The notes under the pieces are model-generated. The model was not told the origin of the DNA. It saw only the letters and a list, made by a program, of their open reading frames with translations, and did no database searches. Below, piece after piece: positions 41,664-53,665 of a DNA stretch of 64,000 nt (position 1 is its first letter; each line of letters begins with the position of its first letter). The translations under genes and the position numbers were made by a program. This stretch comes from Yponomeuta sedellus (taxonomy: Eukaryota > Arthropoda > Insecta > Lepidoptera > Yponomeutidae). The stretch covers positions 17,949,486 through 18,013,485 of the forward strand of contig OW203722.1 of assembly GCA_934045075.1 (NCBI GenBank), written 5' to 3'.

Positions 41664-42085
41664 GATTCTTAAAAATCTATTTAGTATGCGATAAATATGA
41701 CATATAACGATAACATTATAGTGTCAAGCAAAATTTTAGAACATGAAAATTATGTACTTGTCTGGCGTCTGTTTTACAAAATTACAATGGATGGTTAACT
41801 ACGACAATGCGATGAACATTGCAAAGTCGGTTAACCACAAGTTAACAAGTAGACTCTGCCACGGAATATACTGCAAATTGTCACACTAAACCACGAAATA
41901 TTTTATGAAACTTGACCCTGATTACCATATCACAGGGTATCCTAGTTTGGGACCAGGACAAGTAATAGTGTTGTGTGAAAGTTATTGATGATGATGATAG
42001 TCCCGACCGATTTCGGTCACGGCGTCTACTTCAACTCCCATTTTGGTGGCGATGGTGCGTTCGCATAATCAACCTTTTCTGTAAA
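41664..42085. other. No recognisable feature
   Basis: Spacer between a family C monomer and a 5S-derived SINE. Confidence 0.35.
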
Positions 42086-42089
42086 GTCG

Positions 42090-42475
42090 ATCGATATCAA
42101 CCCATGAATATCCCCACTGCTGGGGCACGGGTCTCTTCCTGCATCATAGGAAGGTTAGGCCATACTCCACCACGGGGGCCAAGTCCGGGTTGGTGGATGA
42201 TTGTAAGACAGTGGCGGGCCTCACTGTCAGAAGTTATCAAGCCGCCTATAAGGCCTCTGACACGTCTTAACGACTGTCATTAGATGACAGCCGGCACCAA
42301 CGGCTTAACGTGCCTTGCAAAGCACGGAAGCGCTCGGAAAAATGCCACTAGCGGTAGTCATGGGACGGTAACCCATCCTGCACCTGACCGCGCCTGTTGT
42401 TGGTTAACTCAAGTGATTGATTCCAATCACTCGGTTCACGAGGCCACGAGAGCTTCACTAGGCCACGAACGCTTT
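42090..42475 (-). mobile_element. 5S-rRNA-derived SINE, near full length
   Basis: Tail ATCAACCCATGAATATCCCC, body GCCAAGTCCGGGTTGGTGGA, 5S-like CATGGGACGGTAACCCATCC and TTGTTGGTTAAC, 5' end CCACGAGAGC. A ~16-bp duplication of the 5' end (CACGAGAGCTTCACTAGGCC then CACGAACGC) suggests a second start or an adjoining fragment. Confidence 0.78.
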
Positions 42476-43254
42476 CTGTAAAGGTTCTGCCATATTTCAG
42501 ACACTCAAGCACTCCGTCAATGTACGTTTAATTGAAATGAAATGAAATTTATTTGTTTCCCAAAAATCTGTTACAGATGTCCTTCAAATTTGTGTATTTG
42601 ACTATAATATATATATATATACTATTCGATTGTTTTTTTGAAAGACTTACAGTTAAGCAGTGATCCACACACTACTGTCCTGTGGGCGCCGCGATTATAT
42701 ATCAAACAACAACAATATAGCTAGATATGCTAACAAACAGCATTTAGCGCTTTTTAATACATAGCTTTGTGTTATGTACTGCTACACGATTCATCGCAGC
42801 ACGTGGACGGGCTTTCAAGTCGTCTCTCTTACTTCTGAAGTTATTATCATACGAGTACATGCATAAACTCAAGCCTGTTTATTTCTATTAGATGTGTGCT
42901 GAACTGTGAACAGTACTGCCACTGACAGCCATCATGTCTAGACACGGAGCAGTAAGCTGAGATTACGAAAAAGGAAATGAACATGCATCCCACGCTCGAG
43001 CCATCTCCAACAAGCAATCATGTGAAATTGTACACCGCGCATTCAAGAAAACACTTAACCGAACGAGTATTTCAGAGTATAGAATACTCGGAATAATTGG
43101 TCCAATTTAACCAGTTGGCATGTCAAATATAATTGTGACGTTATAATCTTGAACATACTCATAATTATCATAACTTATCATGTTCGAGACAATGAGAGTG
43201 AGGCACGTACAATATCGCACCTTAGTCTACCCGACTCACGACTCTCCTTCAAGG
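42476..43254. other. LINE-tail-like start, otherwise nothing
   Basis: AAATGAAATGAAATTTATTTG at about 42536 reads as the reverse of an A-rich LINE tail, and a short AT tract follows (42607-42622). No gene is seen. Confidence 0.35.
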
Positions 43255-43385
43255 TTTAAGGTTGCCTGGAAGAAATTGCTATCAGCAATAAGGCCGCCAA
43301 TTGTACCTCTTCTTTTGTAACTGTTGTCTCTGTAATTATTTTCTGGTGTGTACAAAAAAGATTAGTCTTATTTTATCTTACCTTA
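43255..43385 (+). mobile_element. LINE 3' UTR (AAGGCCGCC type)
   Basis: GGTTGCCTGGAAGAAATTGC, AATAAGGCCGCCAATTGTAC and TTTCTGGTGTGTACAAAAAA, almost identical to 55633-55765. This is a 3' end familiar from moth LINEs. Confidence 0.8.
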
Positions 43386-43399
43386 GTTACATATTAAAC

Positions 43400-43606
43400 A
43401 GGTCTAATCTTTAAAAACCTATTTAGAGGCTAAAAATTTCACCCATGCCGGGGGATTCGAACCCGCAACCTCTGGCTATCCGTGCCGGAGGTTGCGGGTT
43501 CGAATCCCCCGGCATGGGTGAAATTTTTAGCCTCTAAATAGGTTTTTAAATTTGTCCTTAGCACGGGTTAGTGCATTAAAAATAAAAATAGTATAGGTCT
43601 AATCTT
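43400..43606. mobile_element. Family C fold-back insertion with 12-bp TSD
   Basis: AGGTCTAATCTT at 43400-43411 and 43595-43606. The left arm starts at the inverted short 3' end (TTAAAAACCTATTTAGAGGC). The arms pair almost perfectly over about 65 bp around CTGGCTATCCGTGCC. The right arm runs on to the long 3' end (..GTGCATTAAAAATAAAAATA). The target is the palindromic element family seen at 38910. Confidence 0.85.
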
Positions 43607-44639
43607 GATTATTTATTACGTAAAACGTAATCACGATCACACCCGTTTGTTATTTAAATATTTACGAACATCGCGAGTCATTAAAAGATAATTTCGGACC
43701 TACATCTTGAATTTTCTATATTAAATGGGAATTTAAAATTAGAAACGCCTGCACCTAGTAAATGTAAAAAATGCAGATTATTGAAATTATCTTAGGCAAT
43801 ACAGGATGACATTCTTTAGGCGGACATACGTATCAGCAAAGGGCAAGATAAAGCTGATGTGCGTGCATTCATAAAGCGAAAGGGATCGATAATCTATCAG
43901 GATCGTTTCGAGTGGCAAGGTTGACAGGTGCGAGCTTATGTACTCATAACGTAGGGGTAAATAATGTTAGGCAATGTTAGGTTTTACCAGGAAAAATTTG
44001 AAAAGAAAGTAGTTCGGTGTCCTGTATTGACTATTAGATTTCAGATCAAACGTCAGTTTTTTATCACGCTGTATACCGCGCGGCTACTTTCTTCATGAGT
44101 GATTTGGCATAAGCTTATTAGAGAGAGAGAGTTTACACCAAATAAGGATACTGTTGCTTATAAAGAATGATGAAATCAAATAAAACAAGACGTAAAACAT
44201 CAGCGCGTTTTCTACTCGTAATGTGTTGATGTAATTATTGAGGTCTGCTTTCTGTTACTGCCATCACAACTTTCATAATTAGATATAACCAAAAGGCTAA
44301 TGAACCTGTTATACTTAATGGAAACGGATTAATGTTGATTCGAGTTTCTGACCCGAGTTTGTCGTATACTAACAATCTGTATATTTGCTGCTATTAGTTC
44401 TGTCAGTGGTTCTTTTGCATGAACTTTAGATTATTGACAGCTGTTCAATAGATTCTATAGAGTTCAATAGATTAGGCTTATTGTATAATACTTAGGTACT
44501 CAGGTTTATCGTTTACTAAAAATTTTTCAGCTGTCAATTGGCCAAGTGCACGTAAAAACAGTAATACCTGCTGACTGTCGCTTAAGGATATAAGAAACTA
44601 GGCATTCGACACTCACACAATTTTTTTTATGTAGACTTT
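43607..44639. other. No recognisable gene
   Basis: Continuation of the palindromic element to about 43660, then AT-rich sequence. Confidence 0.35.
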
Positions 44640-44757
44640 TTTACAATCCTCCACCAACCCGGACTTGGCCCCTGTCGTGGAGTATGGCCTAACCTTCCTG
44701 TAATACAGAAAGAGACTCGTGCCCCAGCAGTGGGGGCATACAAGGGTTGATATCAAT
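44640..44757 (+). mobile_element. 5S-derived SINE, 3' tail fragment
   Basis: TACAATCCTCCACCAACCCG, GGAGTATGGCCTAACCTTCC, CCCCAGCAGTGGGGGCATAC and GGGTTGATATCAA, ending the family's 3' tail in sense orientation. Confidence 0.75.
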
Positions 44758-44879
44758 ATAGACTTTAAACGCCATGCCGTGCTTGGTAAAATTACACATG
44801 TACTTTGTATGAATAATACCTACCTAAGACCTTATTACTGTAATTTATCGCAATGAAATTGAATTGAATTGAAACGCCT

Positions 44880-45185
44880 AGTGCGGGGCATGGGTTTGGA
44901 GTAGCGGGGCATAGACCTTTCTTCAAAGAGAGGGTACGGGTTTAATTACCATGCGTGCCTCGCAGATTGTTAATTTCAAGCGCGGACGTATTTGAACACC
45001 TCAGATACTTAGGTTTCCTCTTTCACCTTTAGCGAGTGGTATTGCTACTTCTTTTTCTTCTTCAGGCTATATTATGTAGACCACTGACGGACATAGGCCT
45101 CCCCTAATGAGAGCCATAGCGCCCTGTCTTCAGCTTGGTATTGCTACCATAATTTCACAAATGCAAGTAACTTAGAAAACAAAGT
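44880..45185 (-). mobile_element. Family A SINE interrupted by an RTE-type tail
   Basis: GTTTCCTCTTTCACC..TAGCGAGTGGTATTGCTAC is family A in reverse. It is interrupted at about 45048-45125 by TTCTTCAGGCTATATTATGT..CTCCCCTAATGAG, and resumes with GGTATTGCTACCATAATTTC. Confidence 0.6.
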
Positions 45186-45198
45186 TATTGGTACGTAC

Positions 45199-45272
45199 TC
45201 ACACACACACACACCACACGCATTCACACAACACACACACGCACTCACGCCACACACGCACTCACGCCACAC
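45199..45272. repeat. (CA)n-rich simple sequence
   Basis: Alternating CACACA and CACGCACTCACGC units. Confidence 0.8.
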
Positions 45273-45400
45273 AATGAGACTATCTTCTTTTTTTAATCGT
45301 TATTTTGGATCACTTTGGTCAATAACTTAAACACAATGTTAAAGTCATTGTTCTGTAACTTTTCCTTTGTTTGTGGTAACGATGTAAAACACTTTAAAAC

Positions 45401-46459
45401 TTAAAACACTTTTAAAAACCTATTTAGAGGCTAAAAATTTCACCCATGCCGGGATTCGAACCCGCAACCTCTGGCTATCCGTACCAGCGCTCTACCAATT
45501 GAGCCAATGGGCGACTCACGGCATCAGTGAAATTTCGAACCTCTTTACAATATTCTCTGTATTACGTACAGGCAGCGACATCTGACTTAAGCAAATTGCA
45601 TTACTTACAGCCCCGACTACCTACTTTGCAGTTAGGTTTTAACATCGGAACGATATCACTGTACCCACATGATTACACTATTTTTATTTTTTATGCACTA
45701 ACCCGTGCTAAGGAACAAATTTAAAAACCTATTTAGAGGCTAAAAATTTCACCCATGCCGGGATTCGAACCCGCAACCTCTGGCTATCCGTACCAGCGCT
45801 CTACCAATTGAGCCAATGGGCGACTCACGGCATCAGTGAAATTTCGAACCTCTTTACAATATTCTCTGTATTACGTACAGGCAGCGACATCTGACTTAAG
45901 CAAATTGCATTACTTACAGCCCCGACTACCTACTTTGCAGTTAGGTTTTAACATCGGAACGATATCACTGTACCCACATGATTACACTATTTTTATTTTT
46001 TATGCACTAACCCGTGCTAAGGAACAAATTTAAAAACCTATTTAGAGGCTAAAAATTTCACCCATGCCGGGATTCGAACCCGCAACCTCTGGCTATCCGT
46101 ACCAGCGCTCTACCAATTGAGCCAATGGGCGACTCACGGCATCAGTGAAATTTCCAACCTCTTTACAATATTCTCTGTATTACGTACAGGCAGCGACATC
46201 TGACTTAAGCAAATTGCATTACTTACAGCCCCGACTACCTACTTTGCAGTTAGGTTTTAACATCGGAACGATATCACTGTACCCACATGATTACACTATT
46301 TTTATTTTTTATGCACTAACCCGTGCTAAGGAACAAATTTAAAAACCTATTTAGAGGCTAAAAATGGGTGAAATTTTTAGCCTCTAAATAGGTTTTTTAA
46401 ATTTGTTCCTTAGCACGGGTTAGTGCATAAAAAATAAAAATAGTGTAATTAAAACACTT
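45401..46459 (-). mobile_element. Family C tandem array (309-bp period) with an inverted right end and TSD
   Basis: TTAAAACACTT at 45401-45411 and 46449-46459 bounds the insertion. The left end is the inverted short 3' end (TTAAAAACCTATTTAGAGGC). Three nearly identical 309-bp units follow in minus orientation. At about 46365 the orientation flips (GCTAAAAATGGGTGAAATTT) and the block ends with a direct long 3' end (..AAATAAAAATAGTGTAA). Both outer ends are thus 3' ends. The identical 65-codon frames at 45527, 45836 and 46145 are an artefact of the repeat. Confidence 0.9.
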
Positions 46460-46590
46460 TGTCCCAAGATAAGAAAAATTTATAAGTAATTCCATGGAAA
46501 TCTGTAATTGGCCATGTTATTTATCGTTAATGTTAAGTTTTTTGTTATTGATTTTGCTGTAGATTTCCCTGTTATTAAATAAATAAATAC

Positions 46591-46666
46591 ATGCCCGCAC
46601 TAGAAATCGAACCTGGTTCTCCCGTTTCCGAGTCCACTGTTCTACCCACTGGACTACCGCCCTTCT
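46591..46666 (-). mobile_element. tRNA-like SINE head
   Basis: Minus strand: GGCGGTAGTCCAGTGGGTAG (A box region) and ACCAGGTTCGATTTCTAGTG (B box). It follows an AAATAAATAAAT tract that would be the A/T-rich flank of another retroposon. Confidence 0.5.
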
Positions 46667-46737
46667 TTAGTATGCAAGTCGTACTGTATTATAAATTTAT
46701 TATACAATTTACGCCCATTTGCCTCTTGTGGTAAGTT

Positions 46738-46957
46738 TCGTCGTCGTCGTCAGGCTTTACTAGTCCACTGCTGGACATAGCCCTCCCCTAAAGAGCGCCA
46801 CGTTGTGCTATCATAGGGGGTAATGCCCATAATCCCCACGTTGGGCATGCGGGTTGGGGATCGCAGTTCGGTGGAATTGTACTACAGGGGGCGTTGCTGC
46901 CCACCCCCCCGGTTTGTGTCCCTTAGTCGCCTTTTACGACACCCGCGGGAAGAATTG
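46738..46957 (-). mobile_element. SINE-like repeat with RTE LINE-type tail
   Basis: TCGTCGTCGTCAGGCTTTAC, CTGCTGGACATAGCCCTCCC, GGGTTGGGGATCGCAGTTCG, CCGGTTTGTGTCCCTTAGTC and CGACACCCGCGGGAAGAATT. Same family as 33907 and 35850. Confidence 0.7.
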
Positions 46958-47149
46958 GGTGATAAAGTTTATTTTCCTGCAATTAAATTACCAGAGTAAC
47001 TTCACAGAGTAAACATAATGACGTATGAATCAGTTAATCGGTCGGTTGATTGATCGGTTATCCTATACAGTGATTAATCCATTCGTCGAGTAATTAATTG
47101 ACTGTATTTTGAATAATTATCACGTGTTTTCTAAATACATTTATGAAGT

Positions 47150-47310
47150 TCTAGTAGCAATACCACTTGCTAACTGTGAAGGAAAACGTCGTGATGAAAC
47201 CTGAGCGTCTGAGGTCTGAATACATCAAAGCTTAAAGTTGCTAAGCCGCAGTGGACATGTGTAGTAAGTAATTAAGCCCATACTCTGAGAGAAGGTTGTC
47301 TCCTACAGAA
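47150..47310 (+). mobile_element. Family A SINE, 3' part
   Basis: AGTAGCAATACCACTTGCTA, GAAGGAAAACGTCGTGATGA and CATACTCTGAGAGAAGGTTG. The head is missing. Confidence 0.6.
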
Positions 47311-49124
47311 GGATGTTTATAGGCTACAAAAATATATAACTCTCATTAAAAAAGTCCGTTCGCAGTAAAATTATGTACTTTATATTGGCTGTTAGAATAA
47401 AGTTTCCAATAAATAATTTGTTGCGAACTCCTCATAACTATAAGCGATAGACAAAGTTATAAGCTGCCAAGTTTTAGCTTTAATCAACAACTATCAACAA
47501 CTTGTACTACAATGTTCAAGTTGTTGTTATACGTAAGTGTATACATGTATGGGTAATAATTGTAATAACTTCCACACAACACGATGACTTTTCCTGAAGA
47601 ACATTAAGTACAGCCAGACGGAGGCTATTTGTACAAATTCACCGAAGCTCCCAGTAACAATACGATAATTAATTAATAAAAGAGTTCAAATTAAATAACA
47701 TCAGATATTGACATACCGATGAGTATCTTGTTTGATATCCTGTTACGGTATGAGGAACTTTAGTCCGTAATCTAATACATTGTAATCAGTGTGGAAGTGC
47801 GCGCGCGCGTTGATATCTTTCTTATGAATCACCGCACGCGCATCGTAAGTAGGTTCGACGTATTAATGTACTAATATAGTCGAGCCTTCATTCATTATTA
47901 TTTTACCCTTATAATTTCCGTTTTATATTTATATGGCATGTGTTCGTGTTAAAATTTATCACGAACATTAATTCAAATTAAATGATTTAATACACGATTC
48001 GAGGCTGCCCAGGACAGTCACGTCTGGATTTTATATCGCTTTATTTACTAAATGTTTACTCTGTATTATATAAGTGAAGACTTCCTAAAATTTAAACAAA
48101 AGTCAAATGTAAGAACGATATTACGAAAGCAAAAGTTGTACATTACTTTATGACATCCGCCAATAAAACTGTAGAAGACAAAGCCGAATGTATGTTACTT
48201 ACATTTTAACGTTAAATCGATTGCACAAGTTTTATTGCTCTAATAAAATTTTCAAGACAAATATATCCAATATCAATAAATTGCTAATTAACTTTTTACG
48301 GCCTCTGTACTCACTGTTGCTTAGAAGTACTGTAATTATGCAAGTGTCATTGCCGTCATGTAATCGATACGGCAAGCGGTTAGGTTTAAATAAAATATTG
48401 AGCAAGATGCGCCTCGGTGGCTGAATTATTATCATACCACAGTGTACAGTCGCGTACACTAACATGTAAACACGTTAGAACCTTTCGTTAGAACCTTGTC
48501 ACTTTAACCTCTTCTAGCATGATGTATGAGAAATTGACTATTTTGACTCTGACAAGGTACTGAAGGGCATACATGTTAGAGCACGAGACCATACATCAGG
48601 CATGAACCACGAAAATAATGAATTTAATCTGCCTGATTTTTTAGTCCCTAGCTAAATGTTTTATAGATATTATAGTCGATCGGGCTCAAATTTTGAAAGA
48701 AAAAGTGATTATGAAGTGAGGCGTCACGTCGGCGCGCGTTTTGTGTCTTTTTGTGGTCAATATTCGTTTAACATTTTATAGTCCTGTGTCGGTAGCCAGT
48801 CTGTAGGTATTAGACATTATCACTCGGTCTCAATATTTGCAAAAAATATGAAAATCTGTCTCATTAGTTAAATAAAAAGTGATCTGTATTGGGCCGGTTT
48901 ATGAGTTGAAAATTTCACTGAGTAAATACTGAATTAACGTTCTGTCACGCTCTTTGGTCAGAAATTCGAAGAGACAGCACTACGCGAAATTTTTAATTCA
49001 GAAACTGGCCCATAGTCTCTACTTGATACATCCGTGATAAGTATAGTTTTCAGATAGTGTAATGATAATGATGGCTACTAACAAATTTAATGCAATCCGA
49101 CAGCTGCTTCTTGGCAAGTCTACT
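47311..49124. other. No recognisable gene
   Basis: AT-rich. Open frames at 48188 (plus) and 48232 (minus) overlap one another and show no family likeness. Confidence 0.35.
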
Positions 49125-49250
49125 CGTTCTAAAACACAATATCCCAGAACTGCAGCGTACGAGTGGTCCTTTCACGCATCTTGTGTGTGTGAATGTGCTA
49201 CTGGAAACTATATAAAGCATCTCATTACGTAGATGCAAAGGCCAAAGGTT
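49125..49250 (+). mobile_element. SINE 3' module
   Basis: CAGAACTGCAGCGTACGAG, CTACTGGAAACTATATAAAG and CATCTCATTACGTAGATGCA match the 3' third of the SINE at 25146. Confidence 0.6.
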
Positions 49251-49635
49251 TTGACCAACAGATAAATTACTTAATATTTATTTATACTAACTGGGTCATA
49301 CATACGGAACTTTATTATTATAACTTATAGTCGCTTTGATTGTACATTTCGTTCTCGGTAAGAAAAGTCTCAACTGTGGAATTACATAAAATATACTATT
49401 TACAGTGTGGAACCACCGAGATAATTGCGCAGATTAATAAATCACACTTGCATAAAAAGAGGAAATACACTTAAATTTGTCTTAAGATAAGATCTGCGAG
49501 GTGCATACTAAAAATGAAGCCAATTTTTATTAAATTTCAAAGTTGAATAGAAATAATTTTAATATTGTGTACAAACGGCGGCCACTTCCAGACAACCTTT
49601 GGAAGAATAAAGTAGAAATAAGGTATAGGCAAGGG

Positions 49636-49727
49636 TTGATATCAACCCTTTGTAAGTCCCCACTGCTGGGGAACGGGTCTCTTCCTGCATCACAGATAGG
49701 TTTTGCCATACACCACCACGACACGAC
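49636..49727 (-). mobile_element. 5S-derived SINE, tail fragment
   Basis: TTGATATCAACCCTTTGTAA, CCCCACTGCTGGGGAACGGG and ACACCACCACG: the 3' tail in reverse. Confidence 0.65.
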
Positions 49728-49869
49728 TACGGTACCTAATTTAAGTTATAGAGCCCTGTAAAGGTCTGACGGACTGACAGATACATAGACAACGGATTGA
49801 TCCCGTTTGAAACCCTCCTTGTACGGAAACCTGAAAAATAAGAGTATTTTGTATCCTTTAAATGTCATT
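49728..49869. other. No recognisable feature
   Basis: Short spacer. GACGGACTGACAGATACATAGACA resembles LINE-tail text but is too short to call. Confidence 0.3.
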
Positions 49870-50015
49870 CACTCAGAGAGAGATTTTGGGCTTAATTACC
49901 ACGCGTGCCCAGCACCTGTTGGTAATTTCAAGCGCTGAGGTATTTGAACACCTCAGACACAGATTTCCTCAAGATGTTTTCTTTCACCGCTAGCGGGTGT
50001 TGCTATTATAACTTC
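49870..50015 (-). mobile_element. Family A SINE fragment
   Basis: GGGCTTAATTACCACGCGTG, GAACACCTCAGACAC, CCTCAAGATGTTTTCTTTCA and CTAGCGGGTGTTGCTAT, reverse orientation. Confidence 0.6.
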
Positions 50016-50334
50016 ACAATTGAGTTAACTCTTACATATTTATGATCTATCTTCAGACATTTCAGTATGCGGTATGATAAAACTATTTTTATGACTTGCG
50101 TTTAGTGTAACTACCCAGTGTATTCTATTAGTAGAATTGTTGTTACAACATTTAGGCAATTAATTTTAAACTCTTGAGTGAGAGTTAGGCAGAATCTCTT
50201 TAAAATTTCAGTAATTAGCGATGGTTACATGCATACGTAACAATACACTCATGCATATATCCCTAGGCAGAGACCACGAGTTTGTCATATCCTACGATCC
50301 TTTCAAACCTCTATCGCTTCATCAACATTCATTA

Positions 50335-50695
50335 ATTGATATCAACCCTTTCTATGTGCCCACTGCTGGGACACAGGTTAAAGTCAGGCCATACTACACC
50401 ACGGCAGCCAAGTCCGGTTGGTGGAGAATTGTAAGACAGTGGCGGGCCTTACTGTCCTGAAAAAGAAGTTATCAAGCTGCCCATACAGATTCTGACATGG
50501 CTTGACGACTGCCATTACATGACAGCCGGCACCAAAGGCTTAATCTGCATTGCAAAGCACGGAAGCGCTCGGAAAAAAAGCCACTGGCGTTAGTCACGGG
50601 ATGGTCACCCATAAAGCTCCTGACCGCGCCTGTTGTTGCTTAACCTTAGTGACTGATTCCAATCACTCGGTACCGCTAGGCCATGAGCGCTTCAT
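50335..50695 (-). mobile_element. 5S-rRNA-derived SINE, near full length
   Basis: ATATCAACCCTTTCTATGTG, CAAGTCCGGTTGGTGGAG, GACTGCCATTACATGACAGC, 5S-like CACGGGATGGTCACCCATAA and TGTTGTTGCTTAACC, 5' end CGCTAGGCCATGAGCGC. Carries several small indels. Confidence 0.75.
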
Positions 50696-50739
50696 TCAAT
50701 AATTTCTGCACGTATTTTGTACATTGTTCGCATGGTGAT

Positions 50740-51045
50740 TACGCGAACATTGCAAATAACTTAGAAAATCAAACAAAGACAAAGAGAACGAAAACGACAT
50801 TCAAACTCAGGACCTTACGCGTCTGAGTCATGAGTTCTTCCGACACTACCACCGTTTTCAACTTAAAACTTTACATTATAATCATTTTTGAAGATAAAGT
50901 AGCAATACCATTCGCTAACCGTAAAGTAAAACATAGCGAGGAAACCTAAGTGCCAGATGTGTTCAAATACCTCAGCACTTGAAATTGCTAACCACGGTGG
51001 GCACGCGTGGTAAATTATCCCATACCCTCTCTTTCTATAAGAAGG
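50740..51045 (+). mobile_element. Family A SINE, diverged
   Basis: AAAGTAGCAATACCATTCGC, AAAACATAGCGAGGAAACCT and CATACCCTCTCTTTCTATAA. The head is degraded, with a ~50-bp poorly matching region. Confidence 0.55.
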
Positions 51046-51082
51046 CTTGTGCCATTCAGACGCAGTATATATACTAAATACG

Positions 51083-51297
51083 TTATCAACCCTTGTATGT
51101 CCCCACTGCTGGGGCACGGGTCTCTTCCTGCATAGCAGGAAGGTTAGGCCATACTCCACCACGGGGGCCAATTCCGGGTTGGTGAAGGATTGTAAGGCAG
51201 TGGCGGGCCTTACTGTCAGAAGTTATCAAGCCGCCCATAAGGCCTCTGACATGGCTTAACGACTGCCATTATATGACAGCCGGCACCAACAGAGTAA
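51083..51297 (-). mobile_element. 5S-derived SINE, 3' half
   Basis: ATCAACCCTTGTATGTCCCC to GACAGCCGGCACCAACAGAG. It stops before the 5S-like region, so it is 5'-truncated. Confidence 0.75.
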
Positions 51298-52404
51298 ATA
51301 AAAAAATAAATTTATAATCACCGGGTAAGCACCTTTAAAAAAAGAACCTAAGTTCCTTCTCTTGTCTGAAACAAGCGAATGGAGCATAAAAGCGTCCTCA
51401 CTATTTCCCGGATATTAAGGGTGGTTTACTTAAATAAGTGCTCGAGGACGGTTTTAATCAAGCACTTTACGGGCTGCCACTAACCTAGCGGCCGGAGTAT
51501 AGGCGGCTGAACCGCCTTTGCAGCCCGCTACGGGAACATAGATGGATAGTCGATAGAATATTCTTTATTGTACACCAGGTATTACATAAGAGAGTGAAAT
51601 GGAAAACGGGAAACAGTTTACTCGACGACCTAGACTTTAGATTATTCGATAGATTAAGTTATCGTGGGTTAGCTTTAACTAGAAAAAAATACCATCTAGT
51701 ATTAAGCTCGTCTTTGTATAAATTATTTTTATTGCAATAAGGAATTTTCATTCATTAAAGAAGTATAGTAATGCTATTTTCTTTCTTTGCATTTTGTGAA
51801 CGTCGTAAAATTTTAGACAGTAATGCGAAAACATATTGAGTTGTCGTTCAAATTGGTTATAGAGAAAAAAAGAGGCAGATTTATTACGTACGTTATACGT
51901 TTCATAAGAACTCGTTAACAATGATCTTGACTGAGTATGTGGCATGAGTATGTTTCTATGAAAATGAAAGTTTATTTGTACCGAACACCAAGTATTTTCT
52001 TACAAAGTTAATGATAACGTAGCAAAGAAGGCGACATTATTTGGATTATTATATGTATATACTTGACACGTACATACATAAACTCACGTCTGTATCACGG
52101 AGAGGTAGACAGAGGACAAGACTCTCTTTCGCTTCATTCATTCCTTTACGCACGGACGTCTATTTGGGTACTTTTTACCTTGCTCTTCGCTAATACATCC
52201 CCTATTTGGTTGACGTATGTTCGTTGGGACATCTCTTACTTTGCCACATTTGCTCGATATACTTCTTTCATCCCTGTTCCAAAAAAAACCAGCCCGCCCG
52301 GCATCTCTATCGGTAGATCTTGGGTTCAAAGCCACGTATTAATGAATTGTTTTCTAAGTTATGTACATTTATGACGTTATATTTTTTATTTGTATTTTGT
52401 ATTT
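51298..52404. other. No supported gene
   Basis: A block at about 52060-52300 (CTCACGTCTGTATCACGGAG, GGTAGACAGAGG, GGTTGACGTATGTTCGTTGG) reads like a common moth repeat; I cannot name its class. The 103-codon frame over it is not convincing. Confidence 0.35.
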
Positions 52405-52545
52405 GTGACCAATACTTTTTGCTAACGGGGACGGAAAACATCGTGAGGAAACGCCAGCTTCTAAACTGTAAACATACCTCAGCGGTTGCTACGTACAATG
52501 TTCCAAGTATGATGTACAGATATCTCAGGTCTAACATCCGAACCA
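52405..52545 (+). mobile_element. Family A SINE fragment
   Basis: TTTTTGCTAACGGGGACGGA, AAAACATCGTGAGGAAACG and ACCTCAGCGGTTGCTACGTA, matching the body and 3' part of 90-350. Confidence 0.65.
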
Positions 52546-52985
52546 ACCCAACATTCCAGTCTCAAGTCTATTTTGAGATATTATTGTGCATCGCTGATTT
52601 CGTGGCATTCATTTGGGTAGTTCCGAGCGACCCACGTCGAAACCCGTCCTTGCGGAGTGCTTTTAAATGCAGCTGATTAAGTTTCACGATGCGCTGAGCT
52701 TGAAAAATACTCTTTGTAATGGCCCTAAAGCATAATATTTTATGTAGTTCCGTAAGATACACGAGGGAGGAAAACATGAGCGGATTTAATCATTTGAATT
52801 GTAGTTGGATTAATTTAACGACACAATATAAAGATAAAGTTTTCGTTTTCAGTTTTATTTTCGTATTCTACGAGTACTTTATTATTCAATTGCCAAACAG
52901 TTTCTCTCAAGGATAAGATTTGTAACGATTGCATCCGACAGAGATTCAAAGTCATCGATAGAGCTCAGAGAATTAGCAAGCTGAA
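52546..52985. other. No recognisable feature
   Basis: AT-rich. Overlapping short frames on both strands without likeness to known proteins. Confidence 0.3.
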
Positions 52986-53204
52986 GTGGCCGTGAGCTGG
53001 CCATTTCTAGCAGTGACCTACAACCACTGGAGTAAACGTGTTCTTGAGTGGAAGCCGCGACTCGGGAAACGTAGTGTAGGACGCTTTCCGACCAGGTGGC
53101 ATGACGATCTGCGAAAAAATGCTGGCAGATGGATGCGACAAGCTAAAGACAGGGCGCTATGGCGCTCATCAGGGGAGTTGTCAGCAGTTGACTATACAGC
53201 TTGA
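52986..53204 (+). pseudogene. RTE-type LINE, C-terminal tail
   Basis: Encodes VLEWKPRLGKRSVGRFPTRW, then DDLRKNAGRWMRQAKDRALW and RSSGE, the standard end of RTE-clade reverse transcriptase proteins. The expected SLGEAYVQQW ending has been altered. The catalytic domain is not present. Confidence 0.85.
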
Positions 53205-53499
53205 ACTATCGTCAAGTTATATAGTCCATTGCTGATGATACAGAAAAGAGCGGGTGAATGACTCTTTCACTAGAAAGGGATTTTTTCCGTCAGACAGATC
53301 GTATGCCCGGGGACGGGCGGTCCCCCTGCTGTACGTAACTATATTTATGGTATGTCAAGTGTAACACTATGGTTGCGCGATGCAGGAATGTCAGAGTATA
53401 TAGGCCGTGCTCGAGTCGACATGTACTTGCCACATCGTGAGTAAACCCGTAGTCTAGTTGGATTAACTCATATAGTCATTGTATTTCCTGAGCATTAAG
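53205..53499. other. LINE 3' flank or plain sequence
   Basis: Includes GATTTTTTCCGTCAGACAGA and a GC-rich GGGGACGGGCGGTCCCC short palindrome (about 53309-53325). No gene is seen. Confidence 0.3.
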
Positions 53500-53665
53500 T
53501 TCACTTTACCGAGAGGATGGTATAAATGCCAGGAAAGTCTACTCATTAAAATAAGCCACAGCGAATAAAGCGTAGTCGCTTCACCTATCTAGTGCAGGAG
53601 TTTCTTTTGGATGCTCTGTAAATCACCGAACACAGATGTAGCAAAGACAAAGGCCTTTAGTCTCA
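53500..53665 (+). mobile_element. SINE 3' module, diverged
   Basis: AAGTTCACTTTACCGAGAGG..GTCGCTTCACCTATCTAGTGC and GGATGCTCTGTAAATCACC are weak matches to the 3' third of the 25146 SINE. Confidence 0.4.

Noticed and set aside
41975..42283. 102-codon plus-strand protein
   Set aside because: Most of it is antisense to a 5S-derived SINE; the same reading recurs in other copies (27555, 51047).
45527..46342. Three identical 65-codon frames
   Set aside because: They are antisense to the tRNA-like retroposon array and identical only because the 309-bp unit repeats.
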